Of a stretch of 64,000 nt of DNA, positions 15,023 through 24,870 are shown in pieces (within the stretch, counting starts at the first letter, position 1; every line of letters starts with the position of its first letter). The notes under the pieces are model-generated. The model saw only the letters and a program-made list of their open reading frames with translations, had not been told where the DNA came from and did no database searches. A program made the position numbers and the translations under genes. The stretch comes from an uncultured Eggerthellaceae bacterium (GTDB taxonomy: Bacteria; Actinomycetota; Coriobacteriia; Coriobacteriales; Eggerthellaceae), in the NCBI GenBank assembly GCA_946618265.1, contig CAMOLA010000005.1, positions 6,932-70,931 of the forward strand. Direction: 5' to 3'.

Positions 15023-16256
15023 GAACGCGCACCTTGACGGAGACGGTGCAGGTCGCAGGCGCATAGATCGCATTGCCCGATGCGCTCACGAGGACCTTTA
15101 TCTTGTAGAGCCCCTTCTTGGTGCCCTTCTTCACCTTCACCTTGCCGCTCTTCTTGTCGACGGAGAGGCGCTTGGACCCTCCCGCCTTCTTGAACGAGAC
15201 CTTGCCGACGGCCCGCGACACGGAGAGGGCGCGCACCTTGACGGCCTTCCTCTTGAGCTTCTTGGCCTTCGCCTTGGCGGCCTTGGCCTTCACGGCCATC
15301 GGGTTGGCGGACTTGGCCGGCGCCGTCTGCGGGGCGGACGCGCTCGCAATGGCGAACGACGCGGTGACCGAGCCGACGTAGCTTCCCTTGCCCGTCACTT
15401 TGACCGTCGCAGTCCCGATCTCTTGGTTATCGGCGAACTCGACTTCGTAATCGCGCCCCAACACGAGCTTGACCCCATCGGTTCCCGTCACCGCGAGATT
15501 CGGCTCGATGGGCTTGCCCGTGTATGCTACCGGCTTTATGGCGCCGATGCGGGCCACTTCGCCCTTGTGGGCGATCAAGGTCAGGCCAGTCATATTGGAC
15601 CACAACCTATTGCCGCGCGCTGAGCGATCCACGAGCTGTTGTTCGGAAACACCCCACAGGAATCGGATTCCATTATTGCGGTTCTGCACGGTTTCCAGGT
15701 ACGCCTGCGCGGAACCCGACGTCAGCCCGCTCTTCACGGTGCCGACCTTCTCCGATGCCGACGTGATGGCGATGACCGCAGGCGCCGGCTGAACGTCTTC
15801 GTCGAGCGTCTCGGCAGCGTCCACGCACACATAGGGATAGAACTTCGAGCACTCGTCCAACTCGCGCTTGAGCGGCACGGCGAGCGGCGAGCTCACGCGG
15901 TCGACTGCCTTCACGCCCGTCAATTCGTCGAAATACTCCGACGCCCCCGCCTCGCGCACGAGCTCGTCAAGGGTAACGTAGCGCGTGCTCGAAGCAACCT
16001 TCGGCGATCCTGCAGACTCCCAATACAGCGCCGAAACCGTCGGCCTGCCTTCGGGTGCGAGCGCCTCGAGCTCGGCCTTCGTGTACTCCTTGAACACGCG
16101 CGGCACCCCGTCGTCGCCTTCCTGGACGTACACGGTGAAATACGCCGCCTCTCCTTCCGCTGGCTCAAGCTCGGACGCTAGGGCGGCACCCGCCTCCATG
16201 CACGAAAACGCCAACGCCAAAGCAAGCGCCGCAATCGATTGAATTACCCTGTTCAT
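15018..16256 (-). CDS. Secreted surface protein: uncharacterised 200-residue domain, Ig-like repeat, Lys-rich tail
   Basis: A 412-residue exported protein with signal peptide (residues 1-28). Residues about 38-235 hold a domain also found twice in the protein at 43171 and once in that at 50565; its marks are FKEYTKAELEALA, RYVTLDELVREAG, FYPYVCVD and a closing ARGNRLWSNMTGLTL. It distantly recalls the sulfite-oxidase fold, but this is unsure and no cofactor residue is identified. Residues about 238-305 are one Ig-like repeat (VAYTGKPIEPNLAV, LGRDYEVEFADN). A Lys/Ala-rich stretch and a C-terminal module of about 75 residues follow, probably holding the protein to the wall. GGAGG precedes the ATG. 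The DNA for the tail is almost identical to that of the next gene. Confidence 0.8.
   Translation of the reverse strand: MNRVIQSIAALALALAFSCMEAGAALASELEPAEGEAAYFTVYVQEGDDGVPRVFKEYTKAELEALAPEGRPTVSALYWESAGSPKVASSTRYVTLDELVREAGASEYFDELTGVKAVDRVSSPLAVPLKRELDECSKFYPYVCVDAAETLDEDVQPAPAVIAITSASEKVGTVKSGLTSGSAQAYLETVQNRNNGIRFLWGVSEQQLVDRSARGNRLWSNMTGLTLIAHKGEVARIGAIKPVAYTGKPIEPNLAVTGTDGVKLVLGRDYEVEFADNQEIGTATVKVTGKGSYVGSVTASFAIASASAPQTAPAKSANPMAVKAKAAKAKAKKLKRKAVKVRALSVSRAVGKVSFKKAGGSKRLSVDKKSGKVKVKKGTKKGLYKIKVLVSASGNAIYAPATCTVSVKVRVR
15094..15348. repeat. 255-bp near-identical segment, copy A
   Basis: Matches 16546-16800 with one difference (T15326 versus C16778). It encodes the Lys-rich tail module of the 15018 gene. 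Such identity, including third codon positions, points to recent duplication or gene conversion. Confidence 0.9.
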
Positions 16257-16335
16257 GCCAGTTCCTCCAACTTGTCACCCAGAACGAAACGCCGACGCCG
16301 GGCGGGTTCAGGCGGCCATTGCGCCTTCGGTCAAC

Positions 16336-16440
16336 ACGTCATGCGGGCCTTTATCTCCCCCGAGCCGGCATCCGGCCCCGCGTCGCCATGCGCGCCGCCC
16401 CGACGCACTGACCGAAAGGGAGTCTCCCTTTCGGTCAGTC
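16336..16440. repeat. Palindromic repeats between two surface-protein genes
   Basis: A reversed copy of the GGAGATAAAGGCCCGCATGA spacer (16334-16357 region) and a 15-bp perfect hairpin, ACTGACCGAAAGGGA with its complement (16407-16439, loop GTC). The hairpin lies just after the stop of the 16470 gene on the minus strand and may end its transcript. Confidence 0.8.
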
Positions 16441-16469
16441 TGAAACGCTTACCCGAGCACCATGTCCCA

Positions 16470-19400
16470 CTACGCCACGCGGACCTTGACGGTCACGACT
16501 CGCGAAGCCGGTTCGTGGGATGCGTCTCCCGCAGCGCTCACGCGCACCTTTATCTTGTAGAGCCCCTTCTTGGTGCCCTTCTTCACCTTCACCTTGCCGC
16601 TCTTCTTGTCGACGGAGAGGCGCTTGGACCCTCCCGCCTTCTTGAACGAGACCTTGCCGACGGCCCGCGACACGGAGAGGGCGCGCACCTTGACGGCCTT
16701 CCTCTTGAGCTTCTTGGCCTTCGCCTTGGCGGCCTTGGCCTTCACGGCCATCGGGTTGGCGGACTTGGCCGGCGCCGCCTGCGGGGCGGACGCGCTCGCA
16801 TCCGAATCTCCCGGCTCGACGACGATGTCGAGCGAACGCGCCTTGATGAGGAACGGCACCTCGAGCGTGCCCGCATAGCCGCCCGACCCCGTCGCGATTG
16901 CATAACCCGTGCCGGCATTGACGTTGTCGCGATACGACAGCGCGTAGTCGCGGCCGAGCTCGAGAGTACGGCCGCCAAGCGTCAGAACGGGCTTGGGCTC
17001 GAGCGCCGCGCCCGTGTAGACCATGTCCGCAATCGGATCGGCATGCGCCTTGGACAAGTCCGCTCCCACGATCTTGAACGTCGTATCGACCGCGCCGCAG
17101 AACGCCCCGACGCCAGTGACGACCAGATGCGCCGTACCCGGCTCGACGTTGTCCTCGAACGAGACCGTGAACTCGGAATCGCGCAACATGGGGATGCCGT
17201 CGAGCATCACCGAAACCTCGGGCTCGATGGCACTGCCCGTATACACCTGGTCGGGAATAGGCTCGACCACCGCAGCGTTCGAAATGTCGGTTTGTTCGAT
17301 CACCGCGAACGAAGCGCGCTGCGACCCCTCGTAGTTGCCCATGCCACGCACGAGCACATGCGCCGTCCCTACCCGCGTATTGTCAGAGTAGGTGGCCGCG
17401 TAGTCCTTACCGGCGACGAGCGACACGCCCGCCTCGTTCGTTATGGAAAGGGCGGGTTGCGCCCCGGAATCCGCGAGCGGCTGATCCGCGATGGGGGCAA
17501 TGACGCAGTCGGCTACGTTGGCCTTGACGATCTCGAACGGCACTTCAAGCGAGCCCGTGTAGACGCCCGCCCCCACAACATGCGCGCATGCGCCGCCAAC
17601 GTCCAGGTTGTCCTCGCATGCCAGGTCGTAATCGGCTCCGGCGGTCAAGAACTTCAGATGCGCCGCATCGAACACGACGAGCGCCGGGACGATTGGCTTG
17701 CCCGTATAAACTTGAGCGGGCACGGGAGCAACGCGGCACGACGACACGTCGGCGCGCTGGATGCCGATAATGGGATACCCCCCGTTCTCGCCGAACCCAT
17801 CTGGCCCGAATTCGCCGCCGAGCCTCGCCGGCATGTCGGGCGACTTCAACATGGCGTCGGTCACGAGTTTGGACCCGTCGAGGACGCTCGAAGCCGGCGT
17901 CTGGTTGCCGACCGAATGCGAAGCGCCTGCAAAGTAGCAGTCCGCGAACGTGGCGCCGCTCGCTCCCGCGCCCACATAGCCCACCAGGCCGCCGAGCCCC
18001 ATGGTCGAATCGGCCGAGGTCAGCACGCCGGCGTTGTAGGCCCGGTCAATCGTTATGCTGCTGTTGGCGCTGATGCCGCCCACCAGGCCACCGTTGGCCC
18101 CGATGCCGCCGCCGAGGTAATTCGAGAATCCAGCGGGCAGCGACGACATGATGGGGGCGGTGTTGTACGCATTGCGCACAACCGCATCCACGTGCGCGTA
18201 GATGGCGCCCGCAAGGCCACCGCAGCGGTACTTGCCGTTCACCATGCCTTTGTTATAGCTGCCCGAAACGGTCAGTGACGTCCTGTCGGCAACGCTTCCA
18301 CCCACGCGGCCCACGAGGCCTGCCGCCGTGTTGTCCGCTGACACCGCGCCTTCGTTGAAGCTGTCACGCACCACGAGCTTGGAGGCACGCGCATCGCCCA
18401 CGAGACCCGCAGCGAGGAACTTGTCGGTTTCGATCGTTCCATCATTACCGCATGATACGATTCGCACTTCACAGCCGACAGCGTCGACGATGCCCACGAG
18501 TCCCGCGATCGCCGAGCCGTTCGAGCTTACGCGCGCATGGTTTACGCAATTCTCGAGCCGCAGCGCATCGAACGCATAGCCCACGACCGCCGCCGAGCAG
18601 CCGAGCGTCTCTTCGCCATACCCCGCTTCCTCGACCGTCTGCAGCGCCTCTCCAGCCGTCGTCAGGTTCTTCACGGTCGCGCCGTCGACGACGCCGAACA
18701 AGCCGGCATAAGGCTCGTGCGCGTCGATGTGAAGGGCGATTTCGTGACCGGCGCCGTCGAACTGCCCGCAGAAGCGATGGGCCGCAGTCCCCACCGGTCC
18801 GATGGCGGGCTGCCCTTCGCCCGGCTGCAGATCCAGGTCGCCTTCCAGCGCATAGCAGGCGAACGCGTAGTCGGCATCGCCGGCGTTCACCTTCGTCATG
18901 AAGTACGCGAAATCCTGCACGGAACCGATGCGGTACGGGGAATCCTGCGTTCCCGAGCCCTCCAGACCATCGGCCGCTTTTACGACCTTGAACTGGACGG
19001 TTTTCTCGCCAGAATAATGTCCCCTGCCGTGCGCTACGGCCGTTGCGGTGCCGGTCTCCACGTTGTCAGCGTATTCGACCGCGTAATCGACGCCCTCTTC
19101 AAGCACGTTGCCGGCCGGATTGGTCACCACGAGCTTGGGCTGCGCGCCCGTATCGGTCGACCACTGGTCGGCGATGTCGCCAATCGAGCACTTGGCGAAA
19201 TCGGCGCCCACAATCTTGAACTCGAGCACGCGCTGGCCCGTGAAACGCCCGAGACCCGTCATCGTCACCGTCGCCGTACCGGGTTCGACGTTGTTTTCGT
19301 ACGACAGCTCGTAGTCGACGCCCTCCACGAGCTGCACCCCGATGTCGGTCTTCGCGTCCAGCGAAACCGCGATGGGCGTCCCGCAGTACTCCTGGTCGGA

Positions 19401-22400
19401 AATGGCTGCGACGGCGACTTGCGAAAGGTCGTTCTTCGACGCGTCTACCTGCCAATAGCACAGCGGGTAGCCGCCGTTGAGCGGGCTTTCGTGATCGTCG
19501 ACGAATATCGAGCCCAGACGTGCCGCGAAGCCTTCCGCGCCGCGCGCCTTCATCTCGCCTTGCGAAAGGGCGGTTGCCTCGCCTGCGAACTCGACAGGTT
19601 GCTGGGCTCCCATGGCCTTGTTGTAGGCGCCCACGCCGCCCACGTCCGACGCGCCCGACTTCAGGGTATCGAGGTAATAGCAGTTCTCGAACCGGATCCT
19701 CGAACCCGCATAACTCCAACCCAGAATGGCGCCAGGATCGGACCCCGTCACCGTGCCGGCGCAATAGCAGCTGGAAAACGTCCAGCCTGCGCTCCGATAC
19801 GCCAAGCCGCCCACGATGCCGCCAGCGCCGAAGATGCCGCCCGTATCGGCGACCGAGCCGGTGTTGTAGCATCCCTTGAAGCTCATGGGCGTGGTGTAGA
19901 TCTGCCCGGCGATGCCGCCGCCATGGCGTCCGCCGCTCACCGTGCCGGCGTTGTAGCACGAGATGAACGAGCACGGCTTGTCGATATCGGCGTTCCTGTC
20001 GGGGGATTGGTCCATGCCCAGGATGCCGCCCGCCGCGCCGCCGTCGCGCCGGGTGCTGGTAATCTGGCCGACGTTGTAGCAGTTTTCGCACGTAAAGGAG
20101 CTATGGGACGTCGGTGCGTAATGCTGGATGACGCCACCCGCCGATTCGGAGGCCTTGACGACGCCTTCGTTTCCGCATCCCTTGAAGGAATGGGCACCCG
20201 ATCCGCCGTTGAGGTACACCACGATGCCAGCCGCGTTGCTCGACCCCTTGACCACTCCCTTGTTAACGCAGTTCTCCACGTCCAGGAGCGTGCCGGCGGC
20301 AACCCCGATGAACCCCGCTGCGCCGCTGCCGATGCCCTTCCGCGCCGTGACCGAAGCCTTGTTCGTGCAGTTGCGCATCACGAGCTTCTGGTCGACCGCC
20401 GACCCGATGAACCCGGCAGCCGGGCCGTCGCTTTCCACGGTTCCCTCGATGGTCAGATTCTCGATCGTCGTCACATGTGCCGACCCCGTGCACGAGAACA
20501 GGCCCAGGTAATCGTAGACGAGCGGCTGGAAGTTCAGCGAGCTCGAAAGCTTAGCCGCATCCATGTGCAGCGTGATCGCATGGCCCGCTCCGTCGAACGT
20601 GCCGGCGAAGGGATGCGGGTTCGTGCCGATTGGGTCGATGCCCAAATCGTTTTCGTCAACCGCAGACGCGTCGATATCTCCCGTCAGCCGGTAATGGGCG
20701 TCTATGTAGGCGCCTTCGTCGGCCTGCACCGCATGCGAGAGGAATTGCAGGTCGGCTTTGCTGGAAAGCAGGTAGGGATCGTCCGCCGTACCTGAGCCCT
20801 CCAAGCCATCGGACGCTTCGACCAGATGGAAATGGGCGACGAGCTGGCCGGTCGTCGACACGCCGTTCGAAGATACCGTGACCGTGGCCTCGCCAGCCCG
20901 ATCGTTGCCGTCATAGGAAACCGCGTAGTCCTCGCCTTCCCAGAGCTTCGTGTCATCGGGCGTGCGCACGACTACGGGCGGCTTGGATTCGCCGCCGTAG
21001 AACCATTGGGGCGCAATGTCGTCTATCGTGCAAGTGGAGAGGTCGATTTGCACGATGTTGAACGTGATGGGCGCCATCGAACCCGTGAAACGGCCGATGC
21101 CGCGAACGGTCGCCGACGCTTCCCCGACCTTCTCGTTGTCCAGGAACTCGACGCGGTAGTCGGACCCGTAGTTAAGCTCTATCGAATCGTATCCCCCTTC
21201 GGGATCATCGACGTGGACGCGCAAGCGCGGCTCGATGGCCGACCCGGTGTAGAGCTGGTTGGGCACTTGCTCGACGACGCCTGTCGACAAGTCGACCGTG
21301 TCCTTGCCCGCTTGCCACCACAGGAGCGGCATGCCGCCGTTGACCGGCGCATCGGCGCTATCGTTTGCATACGACGACCCCAGCACGTTGGCTGCGGCCT
21401 CCATGTCGAGCACGTCAAGGAACGCCGCAGCATCGGTGTAGTACGGATTCGAGAAATCCTCGTCGGTCACGGTCGCCGCATCGTTCAGGTCGTGATCGGC
21501 GTCGAGCACGCGGTAGAGCCACTCGTCGGTTCCAACGTAGGCGTAGCAGTTGACGATCTCGCCTGCGCCTTCGAAACCCGAAGCCGTCACCGACCCCTTC
21601 TTGAACAGGTTCGCCATGAGGGCACCGTGCATGGTTCCGCCCGTTGTCGACGTGATGGCGCCGGTATTGTAGCAGGCGTACATCTTGACGCTGCCGGTTC
21701 CCGCGATGCCGCCGCACGGCCCGCTCGACTGGACGTCGCCCATGTTGTAGCAATTGGCGATAAAAGCGGCTGCGCGGTAGCCGGCCCCGACGCCCTCGGA
21801 CCCGTTCTGGTTCTCGCCTCCGAAGATGCCCGCCGACCCGCGGCTCGTCGCGCCATTGCCGTTGATCTTGGCCTTGTTGTAGCATCCGATGATCTGCGGA
21901 ATGTCATGCGCATTGTCCACGCGCGAAACCGCAGCGACGCCTGCCGCCACGCGGCCGGCGACAGCGCCGCTCTCGATGCCGAGATTCCGCACGATGGCAT
22001 GGGGCCCGAGCGCTCCGAAGAACGCATGGTAGCCGCCATAGTTCTCGGACGAGCTCGGTATATAGAGGCCCTCCACCTTATGGCCTGCGCCATCGAAGGT
22101 GCCGTCGAAGAATATGTCGGTGGCCGTGGCGTGCTCCTGGCCGATGTTGATATCGCCGATTGGCGCCCACTCGCGCGTGCCGCCCTTCGCGTTCAGCGCG
22201 ATATCTGCGGCGAGCACGACCGTCTTGCCCTCAAAGGAATCCTTCGCAATGCCCTGGGCCTTGCCGTTTGCAATCTGCGCGAGGCCCGCCACCTGTTCGG
22301 CTGTCGCCAACTCGAACCGATCGCCCTCGGCGTTGTACCAGGACGTGTCCGCATCTCCCGACCATATCGCAGCCGCAGGCGCCGCCTCGATTGCCGGCGC

Positions 22401-22520
22401 CTGTGCGCCCGCCGCCAGCGCCGGCTCGTCTGCCTGGGCTGCCGCGACCGGCATCCCCAGGACAAGCGCGACAGCGCACGAAACCGCGGCCAAGCGCGCC
22501 CCTATCGTTCTCCGTTCCAT
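16470..22520 (-). CDS. Giant GLUG-repeat / Ig-like surface protein (2016 residues)
   Basis: A 2016-residue exported protein with a signal peptide ending near residue 31. Three blocks of GLUG-type repeats (for example GGIAGTGSVKMYACYNTG) occupy about residues 90-400, 590-1020 and 1240-1610; the blocks alternate with Ig-like repeats of the YTGSAIEP...VSFEDN...GTAHLVVTG type (about 415-570, 1070-1230, 1615-1910). The C-terminal 90 residues are the Lys-rich module shared with other proteins here. It lacks LPXTG, SLH or choline-type anchors. The likely role is adhesion or ligand display at the cell surface; the ligand is unknown. GGGGGAG precedes the ATG, and it follows the protease gene by 16 bp, so the two are likely one transcript. 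Confidence 0.85.
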   Translation of the reverse strand: MERRTIGARLAAVSCAVALVLGMPVAAAQADEPALAAGAQAPAIEAAPAAAIWSGDADTSWYNAEGDRFELATAEQVAGLAQIANGKAQGIAKDSFEGKTVVLAADIALNAKGGTREWAPIGDINIGQEHATATDIFFDGTFDGAGHKVEGLYIPSSSENYGGYHAFFGALGPHAIVRNLGIESGAVAGRVAAGVAAVSRVDNAHDIPQIIGCYNKAKINGNGATSRGSAGIFGGENQNGSEGVGAGYRAAAFIANCYNMGDVQSSGPCGGIAGTGSVKMYACYNTGAITSTTGGTMHGALMANLFKKGSVTASGFEGAGEIVNCYAYVGTDEWLYRVLDADHDLNDAATVTDEDFSNPYYTDAAAFLDVLDMEAAANVLGSSYANDSADAPVNGGMPLLWWQAGKDTVDLSTGVVEQVPNQLYTGSAIEPRLRVHVDDPEGGYDSIELNYGSDYRVEFLDNEKVGEASATVRGIGRFTGSMAPITFNIVQIDLSTCTIDDIAPQWFYGGESKPPVVVRTPDDTKLWEGEDYAVSYDGNDRAGEATVTVSSNGVSTTGQLVAHFHLVEASDGLEGSGTADDPYLLSSKADLQFLSHAVQADEGAYIDAHYRLTGDIDASAVDENDLGIDPIGTNPHPFAGTFDGAGHAITLHMDAAKLSSSLNFQPLVYDYLGLFSCTGSAHVTTIENLTIEGTVESDGPAAGFIGSAVDQKLVMRNCTNKASVTARKGIGSGAAGFIGVAAGTLLDVENCVNKGVVKGSSNAAGIVVYLNGGSGAHSFKGCGNEGVVKASESAGGVIQHYAPTSHSSFTCENCYNVGQITSTRRDGGAAGGILGMDQSPDRNADIDKPCSFISCYNAGTVSGGRHGGGIAGQIYTTPMSFKGCYNTGSVADTGGIFGAGGIVGGLAYRSAGWTFSSCYCAGTVTGSDPGAILGWSYAGSRIRFENCYYLDTLKSGASDVGGVGAYNKAMGAQQPVEFAGEATALSQGEMKARGAEGFAARLGSIFVDDHESPLNGGYPLCYWQVDASKNDLSQVAVAAISDQEYCGTPIAVSLDAKTDIGVQLVEGVDYELSYENNVEPGTATVTMTGLGRFTGQRVLEFKIVGADFAKCSIGDIADQWSTDTGAQPKLVVTNPAGNVLEEGVDYAVEYADNVETGTATAVAHGRGHYSGEKTVQFKVVKAADGLEGSGTQDSPYRIGSVQDFAYFMTKVNAGDADYAFACYALEGDLDLQPGEGQPAIGPVGTAAHRFCGQFDGAGHEIALHIDAHEPYAGLFGVVDGATVKNLTTAGEALQTVEEAGYGEETLGCSAAVVGYAFDALRLENCVNHARVSSNGSAIAGLVGIVDAVGCEVRIVSCGNDGTIETDKFLAAGLVGDARASKLVVRDSFNEGAVSADNTAAGLVGRVGGSVADRTSLTVSGSYNKGMVNGKYRCGGLAGAIYAHVDAVVRNAYNTAPIMSSLPAGFSNYLGGGIGANGGLVGGISANSSITIDRAYNAGVLTSADSTMGLGGLVGYVGAGASGATFADCYFAGASHSVGNQTPASSVLDGSKLVTDAMLKSPDMPARLGGEFGPDGFGENGGYPIIGIQRADVSSCRVAPVPAQVYTGKPIVPALVVFDAAHLKFLTAGADYDLACEDNLDVGGACAHVVGAGVYTGSLEVPFEIVKANVADCVIAPIADQPLADSGAQPALSITNEAGVSLVAGKDYAATYSDNTRVGTAHVLVRGMGNYEGSQRASFAVIEQTDISNAAVVEPIPDQVYTGSAIEPEVSVMLDGIPMLRDSEFTVSFEDNVEPGTAHLVVTGVGAFCGAVDTTFKIVGADLSKAHADPIADMVYTGAALEPKPVLTLGGRTLELGRDYALSYRDNVNAGTGYAIATGSGGYAGTLEVPFLIKARSLDIVVEPGDSDASASAPQAAPAKSANPMAVKAKAAKAKAKKLKRKAVKVRALSVSRAVGKVSFKKAGGSKRLSVDKKSGKVKVKKGTKKGLYKIKVRVSAAGDASHEPASRVVTVKVRVA
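16546..16800. repeat. 255-bp near-identical segment, copy B
   Basis: Partner of 15094-15348 (offset 1452 bp, one mismatch). It encodes the tail module of the giant protein. Confidence 0.9.
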
Positions 22521-22536
22521 GTTCTCCCCCGCTCCG

Positions 22537-24729
22537 TTATCTCGTCTTCGCCTTGCGCACCTTCGACCACGGGCCGAACGCCTTGGCTCCGCCCGCCGTC
22601 TTGTACGCTCGCACCTGCACGTAGTAGACGCGTTTGCCCTTCAGCTTCTTGATGGTCGCCTTGGCCTTGGCCGCGCCCTTCACGGCCTTGAGCTTCGCGC
22701 CCTTCATCGACTTCTTCGTGGAATAGCGCACCTGGTAGCCGTTCGCGCCCGCCGACGCTGCTGCACGCCACTTCACGACAATGCGTTTCTTGGCGCCTTT
22801 CGCCTTCACGCCCCCGACCAACGCGATCGACGCTGAAGACTGCGAACTCGACGAGGCCTTCGCGGCAACGATCTGGAACGAAAGCCGCGCCGTGCCTGCG
22901 TAGTTACCGCGCAGCGTAAGCGTGATCCAGGCGGTTCCCACCTGCACGTTGTCCTGGTAGCTCACCGTGTAGTCAACGTCTTTGGTCAGCCAGCGATCCC
23001 CGAGCACGACCACGAGCTCGGGCGTAATCGGCTTACCCGTGCATGCGTACCGCTTGGCAAGCCCCCGCACATGCAGCGTGCCGACATCGGCGCGCGGGGA
23101 GTCTCCCTCGGCGCCCTTCTCGGGCATATCAGCCGCATCGCCCGAACCCGGCTGCGTCTTCTCTCCCTCGGGACCATCGACCGGACCGGTCGGTTCGCCG
23201 CCGCCGGCTTCCTCGCCACCGGGCGTTTTGCCATGATCATCATCGTCCGAACCCGGATCGGCGAGCCCAGCAGCCGCCTTCGCGGCGGCCTCGGCATCCA
23301 CCTTGCCATTGGCGAACTGCGTGTCGAACCCGGCATCGCCGAGATCGACCGCGGTGGAGTACACGATGTCTTTCGCCTCGGCCGGCGTCAAATCGGCATT
23401 TGCGGCAAACACCTGGGCGAACACGCCCGCGACCACCGGGGACGCCATCGACGTGCCCGAAAGCTCGGCGTAGCAGTTAAGATTGCCCTCGGCATCGCGC
23501 ACGGTCGTGCCCGACTCCGCATAGGACAACGGCACCGTGCTGAACATGTCGGATCCGGGCGCCGAGACGTCCTTCGCGTCGCCGAAGTTCGAATAACCCG
23601 CCCGGCCGTCGAACTTGTCGAGCGCGATGACGCTCACGCAGGCGGGATAATCAGACGGCCAGCTCAACGCATCGGAGCTCTCGTTACCAGCAGCGCATAC
23701 GGTGACGATGCCTGCTCGCTCTGCGCGGTCGACGAGGTTCGTGACCGCCTTGTCGGCCGCCTCCTCCTCGGACGTGCCCGGCTGCCACAACGCACCCAAG
23801 CTCATGTTGGCAACCCGCACGTTGTATTCCTGTGCATAGGTTCCCACCGACCCGTCGCCGTTGACATCGCCCGGCGCGCGCGACAGCAGATGCGCGTATG
23901 CGCTCGCAAGGTCCTCCGACGACGTGATGTAATTGTTGGCCTGATCGCTGTAGTAGCACACCTTGAGCGGCATGACGTTGGCGTTGTACGACACGCCCAC
24001 CGTACCGTGCCCGTTGTCAGCCTGCGCGGCGATGATGCCCGCCACGTGCGTGCCATGGCCGGATTCATCATCGGGACTGTCGTCGGGAATCGAATCCGTG
24101 CCGTCGGTGCGCGCATCCCCCACCACGTCGTAGGGTGCTATGATGCGGTCCTTCAAATCGACGTGGCTCATCGTGATGCCCGTGTCGAGCACCGCCACGG
24201 CAACCTTTCCCTCCGCTTTGGCGATATCCCATGATTTGTACGCGTTGATGCTGCTCAAATACCATTGCTTGTAACGCAACGGGTCGTTCGTGCCCACCAC
24301 GTTGGGAACCAGCGCGCTCGCCAGCCCAACCGGGCTCGTCGCGGCATCCGCACCGTCAGGCGAGTCGAGCAGCTCGTACAGGTAATTCGGCTGTGCAAAC
24401 GCCACGCCGGGCCGGTTCTCCAGCTCGGCTACCGCCTCCTCGACCGTGGAGTCTTCCGCCACGTCGAGTTTCGCCATCTTGACGGGCACACCCGGAGTCG
24501 AAACCGCCGACGCCACGCACGCTGCATCCGCATCCACCGACTCGACCGCCATCACCGACCGCTTCGCAGCGCGCGCGGTCGCGTCTTCGTCGAACACGAC
24601 GAGGACCTTGCCCTGCTCGTAGCCATCCGAAGTGTCACCCTCGGGCGGCTCGTCCGCCATCGCCTGAAACGGCGCCATCGCGAGGCACAGCATCGCTGCG
24701 ACCACGCATCCCCCTCTTGCCTTGCTCAC
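22537..24729 (-). CDS. Secreted subtilisin-family (S8) protease with Ig-like and Fn3-like tail
   Basis: A 730-residue exported serine protease. After a signal peptide (AMLCLAMAPFQAMADE) comes an inhibitor-like propeptide (about 40-120, ending in FAQPNYLYELL). The catalytic domain has Asp182 in AVLDTGI, His225 in GHGTHVAG and Ser427 in GTSMASP, so all three residues are present. An acidic linker, one Ig-like repeat and a fibronectin-III-like C-terminal domain (GYQVRYSTKKSMKGAKLK, YVQVRAYKTAGG) follow. The start is GTG at 24729, preceded by GGAAGG; no ATG fits. It sits directly upstream of the giant protein gene and may process it or host proteins; that is inference from position. Confidence 0.9.
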   Translation of the reverse strand: MSKARGGCVVAAMLCLAMAPFQAMADEPPEGDTSDGYEQGKVLVVFDEDATARAAKRSVMAVESVDADAACVASAVSTPGVPVKMAKLDVAEDSTVEEAVAELENRPGVAFAQPNYLYELLDSPDGADAATSPVGLASALVPNVVGTNDPLRYKQWYLSSINAYKSWDIAKAEGKVAVAVLDTGITMSHVDLKDRIIAPYDVVGDARTDGTDSIPDDSPDDESGHGTHVAGIIAAQADNGHGTVGVSYNANVMPLKVCYYSDQANNYITSSEDLASAYAHLLSRAPGDVNGDGSVGTYAQEYNVRVANMSLGALWQPGTSEEEAADKAVTNLVDRAERAGIVTVCAAGNESSDALSWPSDYPACVSVIALDKFDGRAGYSNFGDAKDVSAPGSDMFSTVPLSYAESGTTVRDAEGNLNCYAELSGTSMASPVVAGVFAQVFAANADLTPAEAKDIVYSTAVDLGDAGFDTQFANGKVDAEAAAKAAAGLADPGSDDDDHGKTPGGEEAGGGEPTGPVDGPEGEKTQPGSGDAADMPEKGAEGDSPRADVGTLHVRGLAKRYACTGKPITPELVVVLGDRWLTKDVDYTVSYQDNVQVGTAWITLTLRGNYAGTARLSFQIVAAKASSSSQSSASIALVGGVKAKGAKKRIVVKWRAAASAGANGYQVRYSTKKSMKGAKLKAVKGAAKAKATIKKLKGKRVYYVQVRAYKTAGGAKAFGPWSKVRKAKTR

Positions 24730-24750
24730 ATTCGCTTCCTTCCGCCAGCA

Positions 24751-24849
24751 TGACACGTTGACGGAGGGCTGTCGCCGATGCGGGCACAACAGCCTTCCGC
24801 CAACGTGTCACTCAACGCGCCGGAGGCGGGGGCCCATTGGACCCCCGCC
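24751..24849. repeat. 22-bp hairpin and a second GC-rich hairpin between two genes
   Basis: Arms 24751-24772 and 24789-24810 pair over 22 bp with two G-U-compatible differences. A second stem GGCGGGGG/CCCCCGCC lies at 24825-24849. Together they fill the leader of the protease gene and the end of the gene at 24871. No U-run follows, so they may slow or stabilise RNA rather than terminate. Confidence 0.6.
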
Positions 24850-24870
24850 CTGCACGTCGGCAACTGATTG

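Noticed and set aside
16239..18278. A 679-codon plus-strand frame, and other long plus-strand frames opposite surface genes
   Set aside because: All mirror strongly supported secreted proteins; composition is of complement-strand reading, without ribosome sites or domains.
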